Assembly: GCA_003223675.1 (NCBI GenBank)
Contig: QHVW01000967.1
Span: forward strand, 1 to 8,469
Length of the DNA: 8,469 bases
Direction: 5' to 3'
DNA from: Acidobacteriota bacterium
Lineage (GTDB): Bacteria > Acidobacteriota > Thermoanaerobaculia > Multivoradales > UBA5704
Shown: positions 1 through 7,200 of the stretch, piece by piece
Position numbering within the stretch: position 1 is the first letter of the stretch
How the letters are laid out: each line of letters starts with the position of its first letter
Notes under the pieces: model-generated
Told to the model about the DNA's origin: nothing
The model's database searches: none
The model's input: only the letters and a program-made list of their open reading frames with translations
Program-made: the position numbers and the translations under genes

Positions 1-2043
1 CTTCTTGGAGTCCTTGCCCGTGGGGGTGGCGTCGTAGAGGTTGTATTGCCCGTCCTGCGCCACCAGCACCTTGCTCCCGTCCTGGGACAGGTCGTAGTTG
101 CCCCCCTCGGTGAGGGTCGCGACCTTGCGGTCCTTGAAGGTGAAGATCTGGAGCATCGGCTTGGAGGGGGGCTCCCCGAAGGTGGCAGGGGGGCGCTTCA
201 CGAAGATCAGGCGGCCGGGGGCGGCGGAGAGCGCGCCGTAGTTGTCGAACGGCACCGGCACGCGGATCACCCGGGAGGCGAGGCCGTCGAAGTCGATCCG
301 GACTGGGGCCGGCTCCTTTTTCTTATCTTCTTTTTTCCCCTCTTTTTTCTTTTCCTCTTTCTCCTCCTCGGCGAGGGCTACCGTGTCCTCCTCCGGCGGG
401 AAGGGGTGGCCCACGTCCTTGCGCAGGGCGAGGGCGTAGATGCCGAAGTTGCGATCCTCGGCGAAGTTGAAGTCGAAGGTGTCGAACTGCGGCAGATAGG
501 AACGGGCGGACAGGTAATAGAGGTAGTCCCCGTTGGGGCTCCAGGCGGGGTTGGAGGCGTGGAACTGCTCGTCGGTGATCCGCCGAAGCTTACCGTCCGC
601 CACGCTCCAGATCCAGAGGGACCGGAAGGTGCTCGGGTTCGACAGGCTGAAGGCCAGATGGCCGCCGTCCGGAGACCAGGCGTAGTCGCGGATCTCGCCG
701 CGGACCTCCCGGGCCACCTCGGTCAGCTTCTTGTCCGCCACGGCGACCACCCAGAGGCGGCCGTCCTTGTCGGCGAAGGCGAGCCGCTGGTTGTCCGGCG
801 ACCACTCGGGGTCGTAGCGCATGGCCTTGCCGCCGGAGGTGAGCTGCTCGGGCTTGCCCTTGCCCAGGGCGTCGATCACATAGATCTCCTCCTCCGCCGT
901 GCGATCGGAGATAAAGGCCACCTTGCGGCCGTCGGGCGACCAGCGGGCCCACTTGTCGTGCGCCCCGGAGGAGCGGGTGAGATTGCGGGTGACCCCCTTC
1001 TCGATCGGCGCGTTGAAGACGTCGCCGCGGGCCACGAAGAGAGCGCGCTCCCCCTTGGGAGAGAGGGTGGCGCTCTCGATCTGGCCGGCGGCCGAGACCT
1101 GGGAGGGGCGGGTGTCGAGCCCGTCGCCGGGGACCTCGATCGAGAGGTGCCGCGACTGCCCGCTGCGGGTGTCGAGGACGCTCAGCTCGCCGTTCAGCTC
1201 ATAGACGATCTGGCCGTCCTGATCCGCGCTGGGCCAGCGGACGTCCCACTGCGCGCTCTGGGTGAGCTGGCGCGTCTCGCCGCTGGCCGGATCGTAGGAG
1301 AAGAGATTGAGCGTGCCGGTGCGGTCCGAGTCGAAATAGATCTTGGCGCCGATCCACATGGGATCGCGCTCGCTGCGGGGGGTGTTGGTGATGTTCTTCG
1401 TCTCGTGGCTGGCGAGGTCGAAGGTCCAGAGATCCTGGGCCCATCCGCCCTGGTAGCGCTTCCAGGTGCGGAAGTCGCGGGCGAACGGGGTGTAGACGAC
1501 CTTCTTGCCGTCCGGCGAGAGATCGGCGCCGCCGCTGATCGGCATGGGCAGGGGCTCGCTCGGGCCGCCGGCCACCGGCACGGTGTAGATGCGGCTTTCG
1601 GGGCGGTCCCAGCCGTCGCGCAGCGAGCGGAAGAAGACGGACTTGCCGTCCGGCGTCCAGCCATAGACCTGGTTGTCATACCCCCACCGCGGCGGGAACG
1701 GCCCGCGGGCGGGGTAGAACGTGAGCTGCTTGGGCACGCCGCCGGTCGCCGGGATGACGTAGACCTGCTCGTCGCCGTCGTACTGGCCGGTGAAGGCGAT
1801 CCATTTGCCGTCCGGCGAGAACTTGGCGAACATCTCGAGCCCGGGATGGGCGGTCAGACGGCTGGCCGCCCCGCCGGTCGAGGGGGCGGTCCACAGGTCG
1901 CCGGCGTAGGTGAAGACGACCTTGTCTTTATAGACGTCCGGAAACGGGAGCAGCCGGGTCTGGGCGGACGCCGCGCCGGAGGCGAGACCGGCCGCCGCGG
2001 CGAGGCAGAGCAGAAAGCGCGAAAATCGGATACCACGAAGCAT
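1..2043 (-). CDS. Secreted Tricorn-like S41 peptidase, N-terminal 681 residues (3' end beyond window)
   Basis: The reading frame is open from an ATG at 2041-2043 to the left edge with no stop. The first 27 residues form a signal peptide: basic start (MLRGIRFSR), hydrophobic LLCLAAAAGLA core and an ASA cleavage site before Gln28, so the protein should be exported. Residues about 35-310 and 320-681 carry repeated WD40/TolB-like blades (FSPDGKWIAF, LSPDGKKVVY, WSPDGRKVAF, WSPDGGHLAF), matching the two propellers of Tricorn. FRTWKRYQGGWAQDLW (residues 191-206) is typical of Tricorn homologues. Family members run to roughly 1050-1100 residues, with a PDZ domain and the Ser/His catalytic core at the C-terminus; all of that lies off the left edge, so peptidase activity is inferred from the propellers only. 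Residues about 558-577 are a Glu/Lys-rich charged insertion in the second propeller, likely a flexible loop. A plain TolB-like propeller protein is the main alternative, but the length favours Tricorn. Confidence 0.88.
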   Translation of the reverse strand, partial: MLRGIRFSRFLLCLAAAAGLASGAASAQTRLLPFPDVYKDKVVFTYAGDLWTAPSTGGAASRLTAHPGLEMFAKFSPDGKWIAFTGQYDGDEQVYVIPATGGVPKQLTFYPARGPFPPRWGYDNQVYGWTPDGKSVFFRSLRDGWDRPESRIYTVPVAGGPSEPLPMPISGGADLSPDGKKVVYTPFARDFRTWKRYQGGWAQDLWTFDLASHETKNITNTPRSERDPMWIGAKIYFDSDRTGTLNLFSYDPASGETRQLTQSAQWDVRWPSADQDGQIVYELNGELSVLDTRSGQSRHLSIEVPGDGLDTRPSQVSAAGQIESATLSPKGERALFVARGDVFNAPIEKGVTRNLTRSSGAHDKWARWSPDGRKVAFISDRTAEEEIYVIDALGKGKPEQLTSGGKAMRYDPEWSPDNQRLAFADKDGRLWVVAVADKKLTEVAREVRGEIRDYAWSPDGGHLAFSLSNPSTFRSLWIWSVADGKLRRITDEQFHASNPAWSPNGDYLYYLSARSYLPQFDTFDFNFAEDRNFGIYALALRKDVGHPFPPEEDTVALAEEEKEEKKKEGKKEDKKKEPAPVRIDFDGLASRVIRVPVPFDNYGALSAAPGRLIFVKRPPATFGEPPSKPMLQIFTFKDRKVATLTEGGNYDLSQDGSKVLVAQDGQYNLYDATPTGKDSKK

Positions 2044-2148
2044 AGAGCCTCCCCTGAGCGCTGAGACGAACAGACGCTCGGAGGAGTACGGCGGGAGGGG
2101 GGGCGGGGTTGCAGGGGGAGGAGCTGAGCGAGCTGCTTTGAGCTCAAG
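2044..2148 (-). other. Intergenic gap between propeller gene and Tricorn-like gene
   Basis: These 105 bases separate two genes on the same strand. The stretch is rich in G on the plus strand (C on the transcribed message). It contains a perfect 10-bp palindrome TTGAGCTCAA at 2138-2147, just after the upstream stop codon, but no following T-run, so it is not a convincing terminator. A weak 5-bp stem (GAGCG at 2056-2060 with CGCTC at 2075-2079) falls in the leader. I found no clear -35/-10 pair, so co-transcription with the upstream gene is possible but not shown. Confidence 0.35.
2048..2055 (-). promoter_or_regulatory. Ribosome binding site of the Tricorn-like gene
   Basis: On the minus strand AGGGGAGG lies 4 bases before the ATG at 2043. 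This strong purine-rich Shine-Dalgarno, followed directly by a good signal peptide, fixes the start of the peptidase gene. Confidence 0.7.
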
Positions 2149-3294
2149 CTACTCGGAAGCACCCGGCCGGGGCTCCGGGGCAAAGCCGTCGATGCGGGCA
2201 CCCTTCACAGGCTTCCAGGGAGCCGCGTCAAGATCCTCCCATGAGATCCGCCAACAGCCTTGTTTCGCCTCCCAGGAGGCCAGATAGAGCGCATCCTTCC
2301 CCGCGGCGAGCGTAAACGTGCTTTTCAAGGGGACTTGGATCGGAATCCTCTCCAGCACCGACCGCGTGGAATCGAACCGGTCCAGAGATGCCGAGCCTTC
2401 CCCTGTATCCACGAGAAAATACATCTTGCCGTCCCGCCCTTCGGTGAGGCCATAGATGACCCGTTCCGCGGTAAAGGGATAGTAGGTGGCCTTCGGTCGG
2501 CGTTGCGGATCCTGCGTGGCGTCGCCGGAGCCGAGCTCACCGCCCTTGAGCTTGATCTCGACCCCACGGCTCTCCTCTTTCTGACGGATCTTGCCCTGGC
2601 CGACGGTGATCTCCAAGAGAAGCCGTCCTCCCGCAGTGAACCTCTGGACGCGATAGCCATACTGGCGAGCCGCCCACAAGCGTCCCAGCCGGCCCCCCGC
2701 CATGACCACGGAATTCTTGGCGATGGCGTCGTTCATGCCGCCACTTTCGAACAGATCCTTCACCGAGACGCCTTTGAGGTCGATCATCGAGCTCCAGCGA
2801 TCCCCGTCGGACTCTAGCAGCCAAGGTGGATCGCCGACCCGCTTGGGATCGGCGGCCCGACCGCCGAGAGGGAATGGGACGGCGGCGACGATCGGAGTCT
2901 CTCTCAGAAGGGTCAGCGACCAGGGCTTCCACTCCAGGGGTGGTAACACCTTCTCCTTGCCGTCCTCGAACAACCTCACCGTCACGCCGCTGAGCAGAAA
3001 CCAGCGATCCCCGGAGGGGCTCATCGCCGCTTCTCGGATCGAGCCTGTTGCTGTGCTCGTCGCCTCCAGGGGCACAGGCTTGCCCGGAACGCCCGACTTT
3101 CCTACCGGATAGATCTCGAGGGTGCCCGTACGGAGCAGGAACAGATTGCCCGCACGATCAGCCCGCAGGAACTGAGATCCTTCCCATCCTGTTGCCGGAA
3201 GCCGCTCTGGCTGAATCGCCAAGCCGGGTGAGATGGCTTCCGCGACCCCGCCCGTGCGGCTCCCCGGCCCAGTGGTCGGGTGCGAGGCGCCCAT
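2149..3294 (-). CDS. Hypothetical beta-propeller-like protein, probably missing its original 5' end
   Basis: I do not recognise this family. From the ATG at 3292-3294 it has 381 residues and ends in TAG at 2149-2151. The body shows repeating beta-strand segments with small turns, such as RADRAGNLFLLRTGTLEIY, MSPSGDRWFLLSG, YRVQRFTAGGRLLLEITVG and EGRDGKMYFLVDTG, which resemble the blades of an NHL-type or six-bladed propeller. No catalytic motif is visible. The start is doubtful: the frame stays open to 3390, but the only upstream starts are a TTG at 3343-3345 (398 residues) and a CTG at 3373-3375. Neither gives a signal peptide, and the first 30 residues (Cys run, then Gly/Thr/Ser-rich) look non-coding. 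The natural-looking protein begins only near GVAEAISPGLAIQPE (codons up to about 3249). A lost N-terminus is therefore likely, and the gene may be a remnant. It is followed on the same strand by the Tricorn-like gene, 105 bp away. Confidence 0.6.
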   Translation of the reverse strand: MGASHPTTGPGSRTGGVAEAISPGLAIQPERLPATGWEGSQFLRADRAGNLFLLRTGTLEIYPVGKSGVPGKPVPLEATSTATGSIREAAMSPSGDRWFLLSGVTVRLFEDGKEKVLPPLEWKPWSLTLLRETPIVAAVPFPLGGRAADPKRVGDPPWLLESDGDRWSSMIDLKGVSVKDLFESGGMNDAIAKNSVVMAGGRLGRLWAARQYGYRVQRFTAGGRLLLEITVGQGKIRQKEESRGVEIKLKGGELGSGDATQDPQRRPKATYYPFTAERVIYGLTEGRDGKMYFLVDTGEGSASLDRFDSTRSVLERIPIQVPLKSTFTLAAGKDALYLASWEAKQGCWRISWEDLDAAPWKPVKGARIDGFAPEPRPGASE

Positions 3295-3338
3295 CCTGCA
3301 GCAGCACCTGGTCGAGAGCGGGCGCGCCGCTGCTCCGA

Positions 3339-3367
3339 TTGCCAACTCTTCGCGGTTCGGGTATCCT
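3339..3367 (+). promoter_or_regulatory. Candidate sigma-70-type promoter for the oxygenase gene
   Basis: TTGCCA at 3339-3344 (5 of 6 to TTGACA) and TATCCT at 3362-3367 (4 of 6 to TATAAT) are separated by exactly 17 bases. Transcription would begin near 3374, leaving a leader of about 34 bases before the ATG at 3408, but almost none before the ATG at 3378. The element overlaps the doubtful 5' end of the divergent propeller gene. It was found by eye and is not verified. Confidence 0.4.
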
Positions 3368-3377
3368 ACTGCCAGGA

Positions 3378-4190
3378 ATGAAACAACTCTTTACAGTGAA
3401 AGATACCATGAACCTCTCCGAGTTCTTTCAGGGTGGCATCAGCCGGATACAGGGCGATCTATACGACCCCAGGTCCGATCAGCACGTCCTGGACTTCTTC
3501 ACCAGGCCTGCGGACTACAAAAGAAAGTATGCATACGGCTATGGCGGGTTTGTCGATCGGGGACATGAATATTCAGGCGATCCCACCATCCCAGACATGC
3601 AGGAGTCTTACACCATCACCACGGGCCGCGATGAGCCCCTTCCGCCCGAGCTTCAGTTCATCTACGACTCTCTCTTTCAAAGGCTATGCACGATAGGCAG
3701 GGAGGCCGTAGCGCTTATTTTGCAAAATGAGTTTCTGGCCGCATCCGGCCTCTCCATCGATGATTTCGAGTACAACATGCAGATCAACTACTTCTATCCG
3801 TATGCCGCAAGCGACCTGGAAGCAGGCAGGCAATTCAGAGTCGGCGAGCATACCGATCTCGGACTATTCACCATCATGCCCTTCGGCGTGGTCTACGACT
3901 TTGAAGCGCTGGTGGGGGATGGATGGATTGCGCCGGCCACGGGCGACCCGAGGCCGGTGATCTTCCCGGGGACGCTCGCGCAATTCCTGTCCAAGGGAAA
4001 TATCCCCGCGCTCTCCCATCGGGTCAGGTTGTCCGACAACACCTCTGTTCGCCTCTCGTGTCCCTTCGCCATCATTCCCAAGCCCACCGCACAACTGCTA
4101 CCACTGGGCATCGAGGAAGAGGGAATCACAGGCAAGCAATTCATCGACGGCTTGCTGTCGAGCCACCTCAGCAACGATATAAAATATTGA
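3378..4190 (+). CDS. 2-oxoglutarate/Fe(II)-dependent oxygenase (isopenicillin N synthase-like family)
   Basis: This soluble enzyme of 270 residues (260 if it starts at the ATG at 3408) should use Fe(II), O2 and 2-oxoglutarate to hydroxylate, desaturate or cyclise a substrate. The signature region is complete: GEHTDLGLFTIM supplies His158 and Asp160, ALSHRV supplies His214, and SVRLSCPF supplies the RxS co-substrate clamp (Arg225, Ser227). FFTRPADYKRKYAYGYGGF near residues 40-58 matches the 'FF-lP-eeK-ky' block before the core. The N-terminal segment (GFFY-NHGI type) usual in the family is short or degenerate, so the protein is smaller than the typical 300-340 residues. Start choice is uncertain: the ATG at 3378 has AGGA directly against it, too close to act as a ribosome site, while the ATG at 3408 suits the candidate promoter better but has only a weak GAAAG upstream. 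The gene converges on the NRPS with a 17-bp gap and is most likely its tailoring enzyme; the substrate cannot be read from sequence. Confidence 0.85.
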   Translation: MKQLFTVKDTMNLSEFFQGGISRIQGDLYDPRSDQHVLDFFTRPADYKRKYAYGYGGFVDRGHEYSGDPTIPDMQESYTITTGRDEPLPPELQFIYDSLFQRLCTIGREAVALILQNEFLAASGLSIDDFEYNMQINYFYPYAASDLEAGRQFRVGEHTDLGLFTIMPFGVVYDFEALVGDGWIAPATGDPRPVIFPGTLAQFLSKGNIPALSHRVRLSDNTSVRLSCPFAIIPKPTAQLLPLGIEEEGITGKQFIDGLLSSHLSNDIKY

Positions 4191-4207
4191 GACTCGTGTG
4201 AGGACAA
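4191..4207. other. 17-bp convergent gap between oxygenase and NRPS stop codons
   Basis: The oxygenase stop TGA (4188-4190) and the NRPS stop (complement of 4208-4210) face each other across 17 bases. No hairpin with a T-run fits in this space, so each transcript probably reads into the 3' end of the other. Confidence 0.6.
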
Positions 4208-7200
4208 TCAGTCCAGCATCGATGATGAGCGCTCCCGAAACAGATTGATCTTCGCTTCTTCCAAGAAATAATCGTTGCACCAGAGGTCCGTGCCTTCGAG
4301 GCCGAGCTCTGTCAGTCTATGGAAGGTAGGGATCAGGTTTGCCAGAGTCGGCAATCCGATCGACAGCGGAACGTCCTTGAACCGCGTGGTCAAGATGCTT
4401 GAAAAAACGCAGCCCATAACGACATCCTTCTTCGGAGAGAGCTCATAGTCGATTTCCCTCCTGCTTCCCGTGGCCGGATCATGATAGGAGATATTGTTGT
4501 ACGATGATCGGAATACGTGGTCGGCCCTGAAGGCTCCCCCTTCCGTAAATAGTATATCGTGGCGTTCCTTGAACCGCCTGATGGCAATGTCGGCATCAAA
4601 ACAATGCGGGTCGGAGTCGTCCACGATCAGGGTTCCGGGCCTTATCCTGCCGATGTCAAGTATATTTCCCGTACTGGCCGCACCAAAGAAGAATGTGGAG
4701 TCATAGACTCTCGCCGGCAGCTCGTCAGATACTAGCTCGATGATATCTATCTCTCCCCTGTAGTTGAGCTCTGTTCTCATCTGCCTCTCGAGCCGGCGCA
4801 GGAACGCCCCCTTCACCTTCAGATCCACCAAGGTGATCATCTGGGGATGCGGGCATTGCCTGAGCATGAGCTGAAGAGTTCCAGAGCCGATGGAGCCAAG
4901 ACCGATGAAGCTCATTTTCTCGCCGCTCAGAGATCGCCGCGCCTCCTTCTGAATGCGGTTGATCATCATGACGCAGGCCGATACCGTCGTCGTGTTGCCG
5001 GTGGTAATTTGCGGCCACACCTGACCCTCATCCGCACTGATGGCATCCAATATGGCCTCGCCGTAGCTCGTGCTCGACGGGATCAGGCCCGTGAGCGATA
5101 CGGTCTGCGCGCCCAAACGCGAGGCCAGTCGCAGTCCCTTCTTCACGGAGAGCAAGGTATGTGCCCGATCCGCATATACATTCATGTTCTCGAGCGGCAC
5201 GCAGATGATGCCTATCTTGCCAAGGAAGGTGTCCAGCACGTGTTCCAGCACGGACTCGCCGTTCATCACGTGCTCGATGAAGAACGTGCTCTGGTCCGAG
5301 GTGGGGGCGGTCACCAGCACGAGCGCGGCACTGTCTATTGTTACCGGCGGATTGAAATCTACCTCGTACCTCCGGTCCAGGATCTCCTTCAACGGCGTGT
5401 CATCTGACATCATCGCCTGGACCGGCTGGTGGCCACCGCCGGCAGGAGGCGCGCCGTCGGGTGCGGCAAGGCTGTCCCCGGCCTGCAACAGGTTCCTGGA
5501 ACAATGTTCGGCCACAGCCACCAGGTGCTCCCTGAGGCTGTTGGAGAGCCTCGCAGTGGCCTCGCTTCCGATCCTGGTAGCCACCGTGAACTCGAGCTTG
5601 CCGTCAGCCACCATGCCGTTGATATTTACAAGGTTGGGGTCTTTGTTGGCGACACTGACATTGTTGCCGGCTGGCTCCGTCGTCACCTGCCAGTCCCGCC
5701 CCGACGCATCGAACTGCCCCAGGTAATTGAAGCTGACAAGCGGCAGGTCTGCGAGGCCATAGGGGGTGTCCGCGCTCACCGCAAAGGCGCCAAAGCCTAT
5801 CCCGTTGTTGGGAATGCTCCGCAACTGCTGCCCAAACATGGTCGTGAACCAGCCCACGGTTCTGCTGACGTCGAGAGCAGGGTCGATCTCTTCCCTGCCG
5901 TGCCCTTCCAGGGTCACAAGGTGAGAATCCTCGCGGTCGATGTCCCTCAATGCGTAACCCAGTGCGGTCAGCAACAGATCGTTGATGCCGATACCATGGT
6001 TCCCAGAGGCCGTCTGGAGCAGGTATCGGGTGACGGCTGCATCCAATTCCAGCGTCTCTTCGGCCTCTTCAGCCTCCGCGATTTGCAGGCGTTGCACCCC
6101 CGCTAGCTGCTTCTCCCAGAAAGTGGCCTCCGTGGCATGACGGTTCCTGTAGTCGCTCACTCCCTGAGCCCACTGGCGATAGCTGCTGCGTTTGGGCGGC
6201 AGCAATCTACCTTCCGCCAACGATCGGACATCAACGGTAATGATGCGCCAGCTCACGGCGTCCAATACAAGATGGTGCGCCGCAAGGAAAAGCCGCGCGC
6301 TGCCGTCAGGATAGCCATACAAATACCCGGCTTGCAGCAAAGATCCCCGCTCGAGGTCGAAGCCGGACTGCCACGTGGTGAGGATCGCCTGCACCTCCAC
6401 TTGCGTATGCCTGCTGACGTCCAACACCCTCAACCGCGAGTCGATCCTGGGGCTGATCACCTGCATCCATCGGCGTGATGAATCTCCTGAGCTTTGCGCC
6501 ACGAAGTGGCTGCGCAGAACATCATGGTACGCAACGAGCTCCTCGAGGATCTCTGCCAGCCTCATCGGGCCAAGCGGCATGATCCTGGCCAGGAAGCTCT
6601 GGTTCCAGTGGCTTGGTGCACTGAACAGCACAGCTTCCACCTTTTCGAAAAACCATTGCTGCACCGGCAGCAGCTCGGAGGTCCCACTCAACACTCCTTG
6701 CTCCGCCCTTACTGCGGTTGCCGCGTTCTTCTCGGCCAGGAAGCAGGCGAGCTTCGCAACCGTCCTGTATTTGAAGATGTCACTGACAGTGCAGCTCGTG
6801 AAGCCAGCCTGGCGGATGCGGCCCGTTGCCTGTATATTTAGAATCGAGTCTCCGCCCATCTCGAAGAAGTTGTCTGCGATCCCGACCTTTTCCAGTCCCA
6901 ACACTTCCTGCCATATCTGGCATATTGCCGCTTCCATGTCGTTGGTCGGGGCGACATAGCGCTCCCCGAGCGCGTCGCGCTCCGGTTCGGGCAACGCCTT
7001 CCTGTCGACCTTCCCATTGATGGTAAGCGGCAGGACATCGATCTCCACATAGGCGCTCGGCACCATGTAATCCGGCAACGTCTGCGAGAGGCGCTCCATG
7101 ATAGCCGCCTTGGAAAGCTGGCACCGTCCATCTCGAACATAGTAGGCCACCAGATACCTGTGCGTTCCAGATCCCGCTTGCCTTTCGCGAGCCACGACAC

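Noticed and set aside
318..362. T-rich tract resembling a terminator on the plus strand
   Set aside because: It lies inside the peptidase gene and is the complement of Lys and Glu codons (AAG, AAA, GAA, GAG); there is no preceding hairpin.
46..2064. Long open frame of 672 codons on the plus strand
   Set aside because: It is antisense to the Tricorn-like gene, whose minus-strand frame has a signal peptide, a strong ribosome site and repeated SPDGK blades. The plus-strand translation is low-complexity Gly/Ala/Val/Arg-rich, as expected from the opposite strand of GC-rich coding DNA.
2138..2147. Palindrome TTGAGCTCAA as a terminator or operator
   Set aside because: It is only 10 bp, has no loop or T-run, and no second copy was seen; chance is the simplest explanation.
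3048..3377. Upstream extension of the oxygenase frame
   Set aside because: The extra 110 residues are Pro/Ser/Arg/Cys-rich with no family similarity, lie antisense to the propeller gene, and do not supply the missing N-terminal domain.
4211..5341. Ordinary NRPS thioester reductase or thioesterase at the C-terminus
   Set aside because: The TGxTGFLG nucleotide motif and downstream YxxxK of the standard reductase, and the GxSxG of a thioesterase, are not seen; the GLGSIGSG loop and Cys region fit the AAR-type domain better.
5429..6106. Open frame of 225 codons on the plus strand inside the NRPS
   Set aside because: It is antisense to the epimerization domain, which has clear motifs on the minus strand; the translation shows no recognisable domain.
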